Shown: piece by piece, positions 30,646 to 41,697 of the stretch
Layout of the letters: every line of letters begins with the position of its first letter
Position numbering within the stretch: position 1 is the stretch's first letter
NCBI GenBank assembly: GCA_009829735.1
Contig: CM020618.1
Span: 42,236,878 to 42,300,877 of the forward strand
DNA length: 64,000 nt
Direction of reading: 5' to 3'
DNA from: Pyropia yezoensis
Lineage: Eukaryota; Rhodophyta; Bangiophyceae; Bangiales; Bangiaceae
Translations under genes and position numbers: made by a program
The notes under the pieces: generated by a model
Database searches by the model: none
Told to the model about the DNA's origin: nothing
The model's input: the letters and a program-made list of their open reading frames with translations, nothing else

Positions 30646-33600
30646 GCTGCCTCCCAGGGGCGGAGGGTGTGGAAGCAACAGAGGGGGGAGGAAGGGGGCG
30701 GGGTGAGGCACGCAAGGGTGTGGCGCGACACCTTCGGCAGTGCGACGCTGGCAGGCAGAGCAGAAAGAACAGGGAACTCCTGGATGCAGTTGGGACGATG
30801 ACGGCAGTTCACAACGCCACTCGGCAACGCAGGAGGTGGGCGGTTCGTTCTTGAGGCCATTCATGCCATCGGGCACTAGTGTTTGCCGGATGGAGCCATA
30901 CTGTACATGCGACTCGCGCTCACTGCGACTCCACGCCAGCAGGCAATGCATTCAACGGACAGAACGGGAACCGAGTCGGAGACTCAGAGCCACACAATCG
31001 CAGCTGCGAGGCTGGTGGAAGGACAGCCATGCACCCATCACCATTCCGATTGAATGTGCATGCAGATTGAGCCGCCATCGACGGTCGGATGTAGTTAGGA
31101 AATGTGATTCGCAGCGCGCCGACTGCTCATTGGTCCTCCATGTGTTCGCCCTCCCTAAAAACACATCGTCCTTAGGAAAGAGTGGCGCGTCCGATTTGCA
31201 GCAAACCCAAGTGCACTACACCGCAGACGCAATGATTCCGCCTCCAAGCGGGCCGCGTCTTTTTCTTGAGCGCGCCCAGGTGCAAGGGGGGTTCGAGAAC
31301 GAGGCGGGTCGGGTGGTAGAGCGAGCGTGTTCCTGACCAACATCCACACTGACCTGCTTTGGGCTGGTTTTCCAACGACCCCGGCCAGAGTAACGCACAT
31401 CGTAACAGGCACGGGTGCATAGGAGCACCCCACGGAGATTGAAGAGAGGGAAGAACAGTGAACAGAAGGGTGAGGGAAAAACGACGACGATCTGAGGAGC
31501 ACGAACAAACGTGGCTGAATAAGTGTGCAAAAAGTCAGGGCGGGCGCCCCCACAGATGGTGGGAGCACCCCACAAGCAAGCTGCACAAAACAGCCGCCTC
31601 TACCTGACCCATCGTCACCAACACCAGGTGCGTCGCCGCCCTGGTGATGGCATCACTCTGGCACCACTACGACCCGGCAGGCGGAGGCAAACGCGGCACT
31701 GCCCGAAGCAGAGCACGCACGTCCACAGCGCCTAACAGGAGATACTGGGTGCCGACTTGGGGGGAGGGGATAAGAACGAGGAGACAAAGAGAAGAGGGAG
31801 GGAGCGGGGGGTGGGGAAGGAAACGGCAGGTAGGAGATGATAGTGTGCACGATAACGTGCACGACGACAATCAGAGGGTCTCTGTCCCGCGCACCATGCC
31901 ACGCCATCGACAGCGGGGACCCTCCTCTACCCCACCACGACAGGCGGCATAGGCGCATGGGACGCGGGCTCAGCAGCAGCGGCAAGAGCGAGAAAACACG
32001 GGACCCGCAGCGCTCATGTAGTGGAAGGAATCGCCAACATCAAAAAGGCCGCGCACAGCTGGGTCTGGTGACAGGAAGCGGGATGGGGAAGGAAAGAGGG
32101 TGGGTGGGCGATGCAGGCCGTCGACCTGTGGTCGTCGGGAAAGGGAGGGGAGGGGATGCGCTCAACCCTATCGCCAAACTGGCTGGCCCGGAGCAAAGCG
32201 AAGGAAAATCATGCGATGCGAGCACCCGATCTGGTGAATGCTGTGGGGGGTGGAAGGGACGCTGCACCAAAAACGGGCTGCATGGAAGCAAAACAAGGGA
32301 AAAACGCAAGGTAGGGATGGCGAGGAAGGACAGGGCAGTGGCGTGGGGAGCCCCGAAAGACACAGAGGCAAAACGATGTAGGTCGTAGAAACCAGGAGGG
32401 CACAGACCGGATCAAGACAAGTAAAAGCATGCAGAGAACAGAAAACAAGACGAAGCGGCCAGGCCACAGTAGCAAATCAGCACCCTCCCACCACCACTGA
32501 CGCGCCTCACCCCGCCACCTAGCAACGAGGAAGGGCGAGCTGACGACAGGACGCAAGAGCAGTAGGCATTCTATACAGGGCGGCCGAGGGCCCGCCAAAC
32601 AAGGTCAGATCCGATCATCGCCGGCCAGCCCCTCGACGCGGACCGCGCCGGCCAGACGGGTCCGAGGTCTTGAAGAGCCGCACGGTCCCTTCACGCCCTC
32701 GCCGCGGACGGCACGTTCGTTTCGACAACCACTTCGCGGCTGTGCCACAGACGATGGGTCCCAACAATGTCGCGGACAGTCCCAATGGCAGGTGCGGGTT
32801 GCTGAGAGGTGCCGACAAGTGAGGTGCCGAGAGGTGCCGACAAGTGCCGAGGAGAAACGGGCAGAGTCGAGGATCGTCGAGAGTTGCCGAGTGGCGGTGA
32901 AGAGTGCCGAGAAGTGCCGAGAAGTGCAGAGAAGTGTCGAGACGTGCCGAATGGTGCCGAGAGGTGCCGATAGGTGCAAAAGCCCTCGCTAAATCCAAAC
33001 GGATCAGGTGTTTTCTGGTCTTGTGTGACACGTTGTAGACTTACACTGGTGTTTGTGAACATTTTGACTGTGTCTTTTCAACAGCGTTGCGGAGTGACCG
33101 TGAACGACTGAACGAGTCACCAGGCCTATTATATGAACACGGCCGACTGGCGATGATGGTGCGCACGTCACGTTGCTGATTGACTTCCACGCAGTGCCTG
33201 CCTGGGCAGGATCCTATCCACATACGTGGTTACTTCCACCACAGTACTGGGTGACACGCAGAGCTCGTGGCAAATGAAGTGCCAACGGGATGACGACGTG
33301 CACGCGGCCATGGCCGGCGTGTTGGCCAAGTTGGCTACCTGGCGCGGCGGCAACGGCTGTGAAGAGCATGGACGGCCGCCTCGGCGCTGTGGCAGGCAGC
33401 GGGGGGGGACCCAGCAGCCAGCAGTCGGCCGCCCACCCCCCCTCCCCCTCCCCGCTCTTTGCCAAGTGTCCGCTGCCGCCGTGCGTGCGTGACCAGGTGC
33501 CGAGCCACAACCCCCCGAGCTGCTGGGCAGCCCTTCCCCCCGACGTTGGCGCACGTGCGTGAAGGTGCACGCCCCCGCCGTTCCCGCGCTGCCAACCGCG

Positions 33601-34938
33601 TCCACCACGGCGGGGCCGTGCCCGCGCGACGACGGCTGCCCGCCACCGTCGGTGCCAATGCCGCCGCCACCGTCCCCAGCTGACACCCACCTTTCCGTAC
33701 GCACGACGCGGCCTGCTGGCAACGGAAGCCGCCGCCGCCGTCCCCGCACCGCCTCCACAGCTGGCACCGACGCCGCACCGTGCGCCGTGCCCAGTGCGTC
33801 GTCAACCCGCCACGTGCGTGGCGCAACCACCCCCCCCCCCCCACCTGGACCGCCCGTGACGGCTATGGCCGCGCCGCCGGAAACCGCGGCAGCGCAGCGG
33901 CAGCCGTCGTGCAGCGGTGGGGTCTTGTCGGGGGGAGCGCGGGCCGGGGGGCGGCCAACGACGAGGCAACACCGGTGGGGTGCGGCGCGCGATAGAAAGG
34001 AGGAGGTGGTGGCCGGCCGCCACCCCGCACAGTTGGCAGCGAGGGGGAGTCGGCCAACCCGCCATCCGCATGTACAGTACATAGCTGGCTACACGATCAG
34101 TATGGGGGGGAGACAGGGCAGCAGCGCGGCCGTGGGAGGGCTGGCACGGCCCACCCTCCACGTCTGCCTGTTCACCGCCCACGGGCCCGGCGCTGGCCTC
34201 CCCGCCGCCTACGCTTGTCCCCACCGCCACCGGACCTGTCGTGGCCACCCCCGCAGCGCCCGCCGTCCCGTCTGGCGCGGCCGTTTCCCCCCTTTGCCGC
34301 CCAGGCGCACGGGCGGGGGTGCCTACGGACCCGGGGCGGCGGGGCGGAGTGGCCGCATCCGAGGGGGGTGCGACCCGCAGACGCGACGTGCCCTGCGGGT
34401 GCCCGGGTGGGGAGACGAGTGGCCGTTCCCTTGACAACCCGGCTTGGCTTGGGCGGTGGCCCCGACGTTGTCCGTGCCTCCAGGGGGGAGCGGCTATTCA
34501 AACTCTGGGAGAGGCACCGGATACGGGGGGGCGCGGGGTTGGGGTCCACCGGCGTTTGAGGTAGTAGTCGGCATGCCCATCGACCCCGTGGGCCGCACAA
34601 GCGGGAACGTGCATGGATAAAGCGACAAGAATAATTATAGAGCGGAGAAGGGGGGGGAAGGGGGACAGCGCGCGGCTTCACTGCCTTTGCCACCGGCCCC
34701 CCCCTCGCCCCCCCCCCCCCCCGCCCGTAGCACGTGTCCTCCCCCCACCGCCGCTGCCCTCACTCCCGCCCCCCATCCCCGCCTCCTCTTCCGTCCTCGC
34801 CCTCGTCTCCGTCCCACCCTCTCCTCCAGCCCCCGCTGCCGCCGCCGCCGCCGCCGCCAACCCCCCCCGCCCCCCCCCCCCCCCCCCGCCCTTTCCACCA
34901 AGCCCATCTCCCCACAGAGCTGACACACCCGCCGCGCC
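30646..34938. other. 4.3 kb without a supported gene
   Basis: Contains the tandem repeat at about 32800-32980 and GC-rich segments from 33.2 kb on. Frames up to about 300 codons occur on both strands (for example 34082-33168 minus, 33559-34434 plus) but overlap each other and are Pro/Arg/Gly/Ala mixtures typical of random GC-rich sequence. Confidence 0.35.
32800..32980. repeat. Degenerate ~11-bp minisatellite
   Basis: Repeated units close to GTGCCGAGAAG and GTGCCGAGAGG. Because the unit is not a multiple of 3, all minus frames read similar RHLSAPLGTSRH-type repeats, which shows they are not real proteins. Confidence 0.7.
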
Positions 34939-36921
34939 CTACGAAAAGTTCTCCTCCCGAAACGCAAACCGCACGTTCGCGCCGTACGAGTCGCTCATCG
35001 TGGAGGTGCCGGTGGCGTCGGCCTTTGGGCGGCCCCGCTCCGCCGCGTCGGCGGCGCCACCCGCGTCGCCGCCGCCGGCAGCGCCGGCCGCCGCGGCCGC
35101 CCCGTCGGTTCGTCGAAAGCCGCGGCGGAGGAAGCCGCTCACCGACCCGGCGGCGGCAGACCACGGGGTCATTGCGCCGCTGCCGCCGCCGCCGCCAGGA
35201 CCGCCGACTCCGCCGGCGGTGACATCCCCGCCCCCGCCCCCCTGCCCACCACCACCACTACCACCACCACCGCCACCGCCACCGCCGCCGCCGACGCCGC
35301 CGACGCGCGTCGCGTCCCGCGACAGGGCGCCTGTGCGGAGGCCCTTGACAATACTGGCGGTCATGGCACCACGCGCCGCCTCCTGAACAGCGGCGCTCAT
35401 GGTGTGGGGCCCGCAAAAAAAGATGCCCACCGTGGTGCCGCTCTTGCTCCGCTCCGCAATCCCCCCAAACACCTCGTCCCAGTCGGGGCGCCCGTAGTTG
35501 GTCCGCAGCGGGATGCGCTCATAGTCGAGCATCCACGGCTCCACCGCCGCCGCCGCCCGCGTAATGTACCGGTGGAGGCGGACGGTGCCCGAGTGGCACA
35601 GCGGGAGGAGCTCCGACACCAGCCAGCTGTCGTCGGCCTGCGTCTGGGCCGTCCACACAAAGTCCAGCGACCGGGTGTCGGAGTGGGTGGCCCGCACGTT
35701 TTGAGCGAGCAGCACCCGGCTGCCAATGACGCGGATGAGGCGGTAGACAAGGGTGGCCAGCACCCCCGGCCACAGCAGCCCCACCCGAAGGCCCGCGGCG
35801 GCGGCGCCCGCGGCGGCGCCGGCGCCCGCGGCGGCCGCCGCGGCGACCGCCACGGAGAGCCACGTCAGCGGCAGCAGCAGCCCCGCGTCGACCACCGCGC
35901 CGAGGGAGGACAGGTACGCCACGCCGCCGAGGGTGGTCCACTCGAGCGCCACCGACACGGTCAGCGGCACGGCGGTGGCGGCGGCGAGCACCAGGTCCGC
36001 CACCGCCCAGCCGGTGCGGTTGTACATGGCCAGCCCCGCCGACCGGGGGGTGAGGGCGCCAAAGACGCGGCCAAAGGCAACCAGCGCAAACCGCGCAATG
36101 ACCAGCCACACCAGCAGCATGGACGCGGTGACCGAGTGCAGCGCCTGCAGCGCGCCAATGCGGGTAGCCATGGACAGCTGTGGGCGGTACCACGGCCGCC
36201 GGCGGCTGCTGCGGCGGCTTGCCGCCGCCGAGCGGTGGCCCCCCCCCCCACCTCCGCCACCACCACCGCCCCCGCCGCCGCCGCCGCCACCGCCGCCGCG
36301 GCGGCGGTCGCCCGGTGACGGTGCACCAGACGCGGCTTCGACCGCCGACGTGGTCGCGCCCGCGAGCGAGTGGCTGCTGCCGTACAGGCCGCCGCCCCCA
36401 GTCGACAGGGCGCTCGTCCGCCGGCGGCGGCCGCTGAGGCCACCCGCCGCCGACGAGCGGCGGTGCCGGCGGCGGTCACGGGCGCCCTGCCGGCGGAGGT
36501 GGCGGAGCATGGCGGAGGAGCCAAAGGACAGCCCAATCAGCTGCTCCGCGCTAGAGTGCAGGAACGCAGAGTGCCGCAGCAGGTGGCCGAGGCTGCCCAA
36601 CGACGCCGACTCCATCATGTCCAGGTCTTCCTCATCACCGCTCTCCTCGCTGTCATCGCTGCCGTGGGCGTCGGCGTGCAGGGCGGCGTCATCGTCGTCC
36701 TCATCATAGCCAAGGCTGCTCTCGTCGGCACTCTCCACCATGCCCCCGCCGACTGCCGCCGCGTTGCTTCCCCGGCGGCCCCCAGTGGTGCGGGTAAACG
36801 GGTTGACCCCCTCCCCGCGGGCCATCCCGTACCACGGTGGCAGGGGCGTCGCGTCCTCCAACACCCGCCCCAGGCTGCCGTCCGACCCACACGTGTGCGC
36901 CGACTCCTCGTCCGAGTCCCG

Positions 36922-36959
<38 letters not shown>

Positions 36960-39940
36960 CGCCGCCGCGCACCAACGCAGAAAGCCGCCAACGCCGCCCA
37001 CCAGGGCGTCCGTCGCCCCCCTCGCCACGCGTGGCCCCTCTGGAGGGGTGCATGGCCTCCTTAGCGGCACCGTCCAAGTCGCCACTGAAGTCGGAACTGA
37101 GGTCGCTGTCGGTGGGCAGGTGGGCGTCCCCCCCACTGGGGGAGCCCCCCCCTATCATCGCCCCATCTACGCCATCATCACACACGTCGAGGTCGGCCGC
37201 GTCGGCCACATCGTAGTCGGCGGCTGCTAGCCCCCGGTGGGCGACGCGGGCGGCCAGTTGGGAGCTCACTGGGCTGATGGCGCTGCCAAAGCCCGCCCCG
37301 CCGGGCACGCCAAGGCCCGTCGCCTTGCCGTCGTCGTCCGTGTCCACCCCAATCGCCGCCGCCAGGCGCGACGTCGACGATCCGCCAATCAGGGAGGTGC
37401 CCCACGGGCGTGCACCCGCGTCGCCGCCGCCGCCGCCGCCGCCGCCGCCAGCCCCCCCCCCCCCCCCCCCCCCCCCCAAGTCCACCGCCACCGCATCGCC
37501 GAGCGACACGCGGGCGGCGCCCTCGTCCTCGGCGCGTGCAAAGCTCATTAGCTCCTCCACCACCGCCGCCCGGCTGGCCGCCATGGACAGCCGCCGGTCC
37601 GCGGCGGTCTGGCCCTTGTCCGCCACCGGGCTGCCACCGCCGCCGCCTGCCGACGCGGCGCGCACGAGGGCGCCCCGCGGGGTGCTGTTGCCGCCGCCGC
37701 CGCTGCTGTCGGCGGCGATGGCAGCGGCAAAGGCGCTGGCCAGGCCGCCGAGGGAGCCCCGCCGTGTGAGGCCCGACACGGACAGGGCCGACGCGGGCGG
37801 CGTTGGGGATGCGGCCGTCGACGACAGCGGCGGCTGCGGCGGCGGCGGCGGCGGTGGCGCGGTCATGGACGAGGACGGCGGCGCCGAGCCGTCCACCTCT
37901 TCGAGGAGGCCCGCCAGGGAGGCGGTGGACGACACGGGCCGGAGCTTGGCCGGCGCCGCCGCCCCGCCGGGGGAGGACGACGCCAGCCCCACAATGACCG
38001 CCGCGGTGGACGACGCGATGGACAGCGCGGACAGGGCGGGGCTCATGCCCACGCCCGCGGATACCCCATCAGCGGCACCCCCGCCGGCGCCGCCCGCCCC
38101 CGGCCCTCCGCCGTGCCCCACGATGCCCCCTCCAACGCCCCCGCCGCCGCCGCCGCCACCGCCGGCAGCCACGCCCAGCCCCGTGGCCGACGACCGTGAC
38201 CGGGAGCGGGTGACGAGCCCCGCGGCAGCGGCAGCAACGACCGAGGCGGTGCGCTCGCCAAGGCCCAGCACCCCCCCCCCCCATCGTCAATGGCACTCCC
38301 CCCCGCGGACGTCACGTTGGTGAGCGACGACGAGTGGCGGTGGTTTTCCACAAGACCCAGCACCCCCCCTCCTCGCCCCCCTTCCCCCGCCGCCGCCGCC
38401 ACCGCCGCCGCCGACCCTTCCACCGTCCGCGCTGAAGTGTTGTGCGCGCCCATCGGGTTAGAGAGGCGCCCCCCCCCACCACCGCCGCCGCCTCCCCCCC
38501 CCCCCCCCCCCCCGCCGCGTCGCCTCCACCGCCGCCGCCACCGCCTCCGGCGCCCCCCCCGCCCCCCCCCCTGCGGGCTGCCCAGTTGAGCATCCAGTGG
38601 TGGGCGGCCTTGACGACGGAACAAAACGGGGTGGCGCCGACGCCGCCGCCAATGAGCACCACGTGGGAGAATTGGCCCACGTGCTGGGCGGGCGACCCGT
38701 GAGGGCCCCGCAGGTGCACCACAATGTCATCGCTGCCGCCGCTACCCCCGGCACCGCCGCCGCCTCCCGGCACTGGAAACGAGATGGCCGACGAGCTGTC
38801 CGAGCCGCCCAGTGACGCCGAGTCCCCACCACCGCCCCCCCCACCGCGGCCGCCGCCGCCGCAAGCCGCGGCGGTGCCCCCCGCATTGGCAAACAGGTCG
38901 TACAGCTTGGCCGTCCAGTCGCCGTTGCGCTTGATGTAAAAGACCATCTCCGACTCGTGCGGCGCCGACGCGATCGTAAACGGGTGCCACTCGATGCGGC
39001 TGATCGCCGGCACACACAGCTCCGCGTACTGGCCCGCCACATAGTCAAACGCGCGGGGGAAGCGGAGGCACAGGATGCTGTCGCCGCCACCACCACCACC
39101 ACCACCACGGCCGCCGCCGCCGCCGCCGCCGCCACGGCCGCCGCCACCACCATTAGCAGCCCGGCCGCCGCCGCCGCCGCCGCCGCCGCCACCGCGGGGG
39201 CCCGCCGCCGCTGCGGCCGCCGACCCGCCGACCGACGCGCGGGAGAGGAGGAGCTTGCACCGCTGCGTGCCGACCGCCCGCACGATGCGGTCAATGGCGT
39301 AGACGGCGAGGGAGACGGCCACCCACTTGACCGTGTGGGGCTTGCCATAGTGCATGCCATGCAGGACGAGGAGGACAAAGAAGGCCACCCCCCCCCCCGC
39401 GTGGGCCCAGTAAAACACCTCAAAGTGCCGCGCCCGCACCGCCCGCAGGCTGGTGCCGCGGATAAAGGCGAGCACCCCCACCAGCCCGACGCCGCTCACC
39501 ATCAGCGACACGCGGCCGGTAAACCCACCCGTCCAGTCGGCGCGGAGGGAGTAGGCCACCACGTGGGCGCCCACGTGCACGCCCGCCGCCGCCAGCAGCA
39601 CGTACGCCACCGCCGTATGGCCGGCGGGCATGGCCTTGTCAAACGGGACGACCATATTCAGCGGCGTTGCGCGGGCGGCGGTGAGCGTCGCGCGGGCGGC
39701 GAGGAGCAGGATGAGGAAGGCGTTGAGGTTGAGCACGTTGCCCGCCCCCCGGGCAACGGGCATCACCCACGCGTGCGCCGACCCGTCGGGGTGCAGCCGC
39801 CGCTCGGGGGTGGCGGCGGCAAAGAAGAGGATGGCGTTGGCGAGGGCGTAGAGCAGCAGGAAGGTGACCACAAACGCGTGCGCCGACAGCAGCGACTCGA
39901 CCCGCGATACGGCCGACGCCACCCGGTGGCGGGCCGCCAT
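34939..39940 (-). CDS. NOX/RBOH: NADPH oxidase / respiratory burst oxidase, split by two homopolymer frame breaks
   Basis: Start ATG at 39940, end TAG at 34939. N-terminal part (39940-38520): ferric-reductase membrane domain without EF-hands; heme histidines fit H108/H122 (GHTAVAYVLLAAAGVH) and H180/H194 (FYWAHAGGG...LVLHGMH). Then the FAD site (HPFTIASAP) and NADPH site (GGGVGATPFCSVVK). C-terminal part (from 38271): a long Ser/Gly/acidic linker, about four more hydrophobic helices (36150-35700), then VGIFFCGPHTMSAAV and the terminal FREENF, both standard NOX C-terminal motifs. So the NADPH domain is interrupted by linker and helices. Three consecutive frames are joined at C runs near 38500-38514 and 38272-38282. 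Each needs the same shift, as if one base were missing. It would transfer electrons from cytosolic NADPH to oxygen outside. Confidence 0.85.
38272..38282 (-). other. C-run at a reading-frame break in the NOX gene
   Basis: The frame ...SAIDDGGGG before this run continues after it as VLGLGERTASVV only in another phase. A one-base indel in the run, real or from sequencing, is the simplest explanation. Confidence 0.6.
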
Positions 39941-39949
39941 GCCGGCGAC

Positions 39950-39990
<41 letters not shown>

Positions 39991-41520
39991 CACACGCCCA
40001 GAGGGGGGGCGCCGCCCCCGCCCCGCGGGCGCCCGCCTACCCGCACACACGTGCGCGCGCGCGGACGGAGCGGGGGAGGGGCGGGGGGGGGGGGAGACGG
40101 TGGGGGGAACGGGGGGGTGGACGGGTGGTGACGTGAGGAGGGGGGGGGGACGTGCGTAGCGCGTCGGCGACTGGCGGACGACACACGGCTGGGGTGAGGG
40201 GGGGGGGTGCGTCGTACGGGGGGGGGCGGAACCGCGCGGCGGGGAGGTAGGCGCGCAGCCGCCTGGGGCGGTTGCAGGGACGCTGGGGTCGGGGGTGGGG
40301 TGGGGGTGGGGGTGGGGGATGGATAGATAGCCCGGCGGCGGGTTGGGCGCACGTGCGCGTCGGGGAGGTGCGGAAAAAAAAAAGAGAGACAAATCTAGGG
40401 GAGAGGGGACCCAAGGGAGGCGGCGGAGGGAGGTGGAAAAAAAAAAAAAAAAAGAAAGATGGGGGGGCGAGACGGCGGAGGGGGAGGGAGGGGGGGGGGG
40501 GGGGGGATGGCCGCGTCGCACGCGGCAGCGGTCCGTCTACGCCTAGGGGACGTGGGAGTCGCCGGCGCCCCCCCCCCCACCCCCCCACCCCCCCCCCACC
40601 CCCCCACCCCCCCCCCCCCCCCCCCGGCGCCCCCCCCCCACCCCCCCCCCCCCGCGCGCCGACCGCGGCGGGCCCGCGGCGCCCGCTCCACTACTGCTAC
40701 CGCGGCATGCGGGGCCCCACCAGCGGCCACGGGGGGGGCGGCGCCCGCCCGCCGCTGCTGCCGCGGCGTTGCCGCTGGGCGCGTCCCCCTGCCAACCCCA
40801 CCCCCCCACCCCAACCCCACCCCCCCCCCCCCCCCCCCCCACCCCTTGCCACCAGTGTGTCGCCAGTCCCTTCCACCTCTACCACGCCGCCGCCGCCGCT
40901 GCCGCTGCCGCTGCCGCTGGCTGCCTGCCTGCCCGCCCACGCCCCCCCGACTGCCGACCGCCGCCGCCGCCGCCGCCAGCCGGCCGGCCGGCCGCCGCCG
41001 CCACTCGGCGGCGGCCGCGCCGCACCACACGCCACGCGCCGCCACGCGGCGCCCCCCGCGCGCGCGCGTGTGTGTCGGTCGCCGCGGCGCGGCGCGTCGC
41101 GTCGTGGCGGGCAGCCGCCGGCGGGGGGCCCTGTGGCGCCCCCCCACCGTGGCCGCCGCTGTGCGCAACGGGCCAGCGCAGGCGCGCCACAGACGCGCAG
41201 CGTGAGGGGGTACGGTGGGGAGGGGGGGCGGGGCGGGGGGGGGGGGGGGGGGTGGGGGTGGGGGGAGGAGGAGGAGGAGGAGAGAAGCAAGGGGGGGGGG
41301 GCGCCGCCCACGCCACAGACGGGGGTGTGGTTGGGCGAGAGGAGCCCCCCCGGCCCACCCCCCCCCCCTCCTCCCCCCTCCCCCATCCTCCCCCCCCTCC
41401 CCCTGGGCTGGTCCTCTCCCTTCCCCCCCCCCCCCCCCCTTTGGCCGTGCCCAGCTGGTGGGGGCGTGGGGTGCGTGGATAGGCCATCTGAGCAGGGGGG
41501 AGGGGGGACGATGGATGGCA
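39941..41520. other. Homopolymer-rich spacer upstream of NOX
   Basis: A CCG-repeat run (about 39955-39990) just upstream of the NOX ATG, then alternating long G, C and A runs. Very large frames occur on both strands because of composition only. Could hold the NOX 5' UTR and promoter. Confidence 0.4.
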
Positions 41521-41697
41521 GCGCGTGGCAGAGGCGGGGTGGGTGGGGGGTGGGTGCGTAGGTGGGTGGGTGGGTGGGTGGGTGGGTGGGTGGGTGGGGG
41601 GTGGGTGGGTGGGTGGGTGGGTGGGTGGGTGGGGGGGTGGGTGGGTGGGTGGGTGGGTGGGTGGGTGGGTGCGTAGGTGGGTGGGTGGGTGGGTGGA
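41521..41697 (+). repeat. (GGGT)n microsatellite
   Basis: About 170 bp of nearly pure GGTG/GGGT repeats with a few interruptions. Strong G-quadruplex potential on the plus strand. Confidence 0.9.

Noticed and set aside
33168-34434. Frames of about 290-300 codons on both strands
   Set aside because: They shadow each other, lack domains and are Pro/Arg/Gly-rich.
34613-38323. Long plus-strand frames across the NOX locus (for example 37277-38323)
   Set aside because: They are antisense shadows of the Gly/Ser-rich NOX linker and read as Pro/Ala runs.
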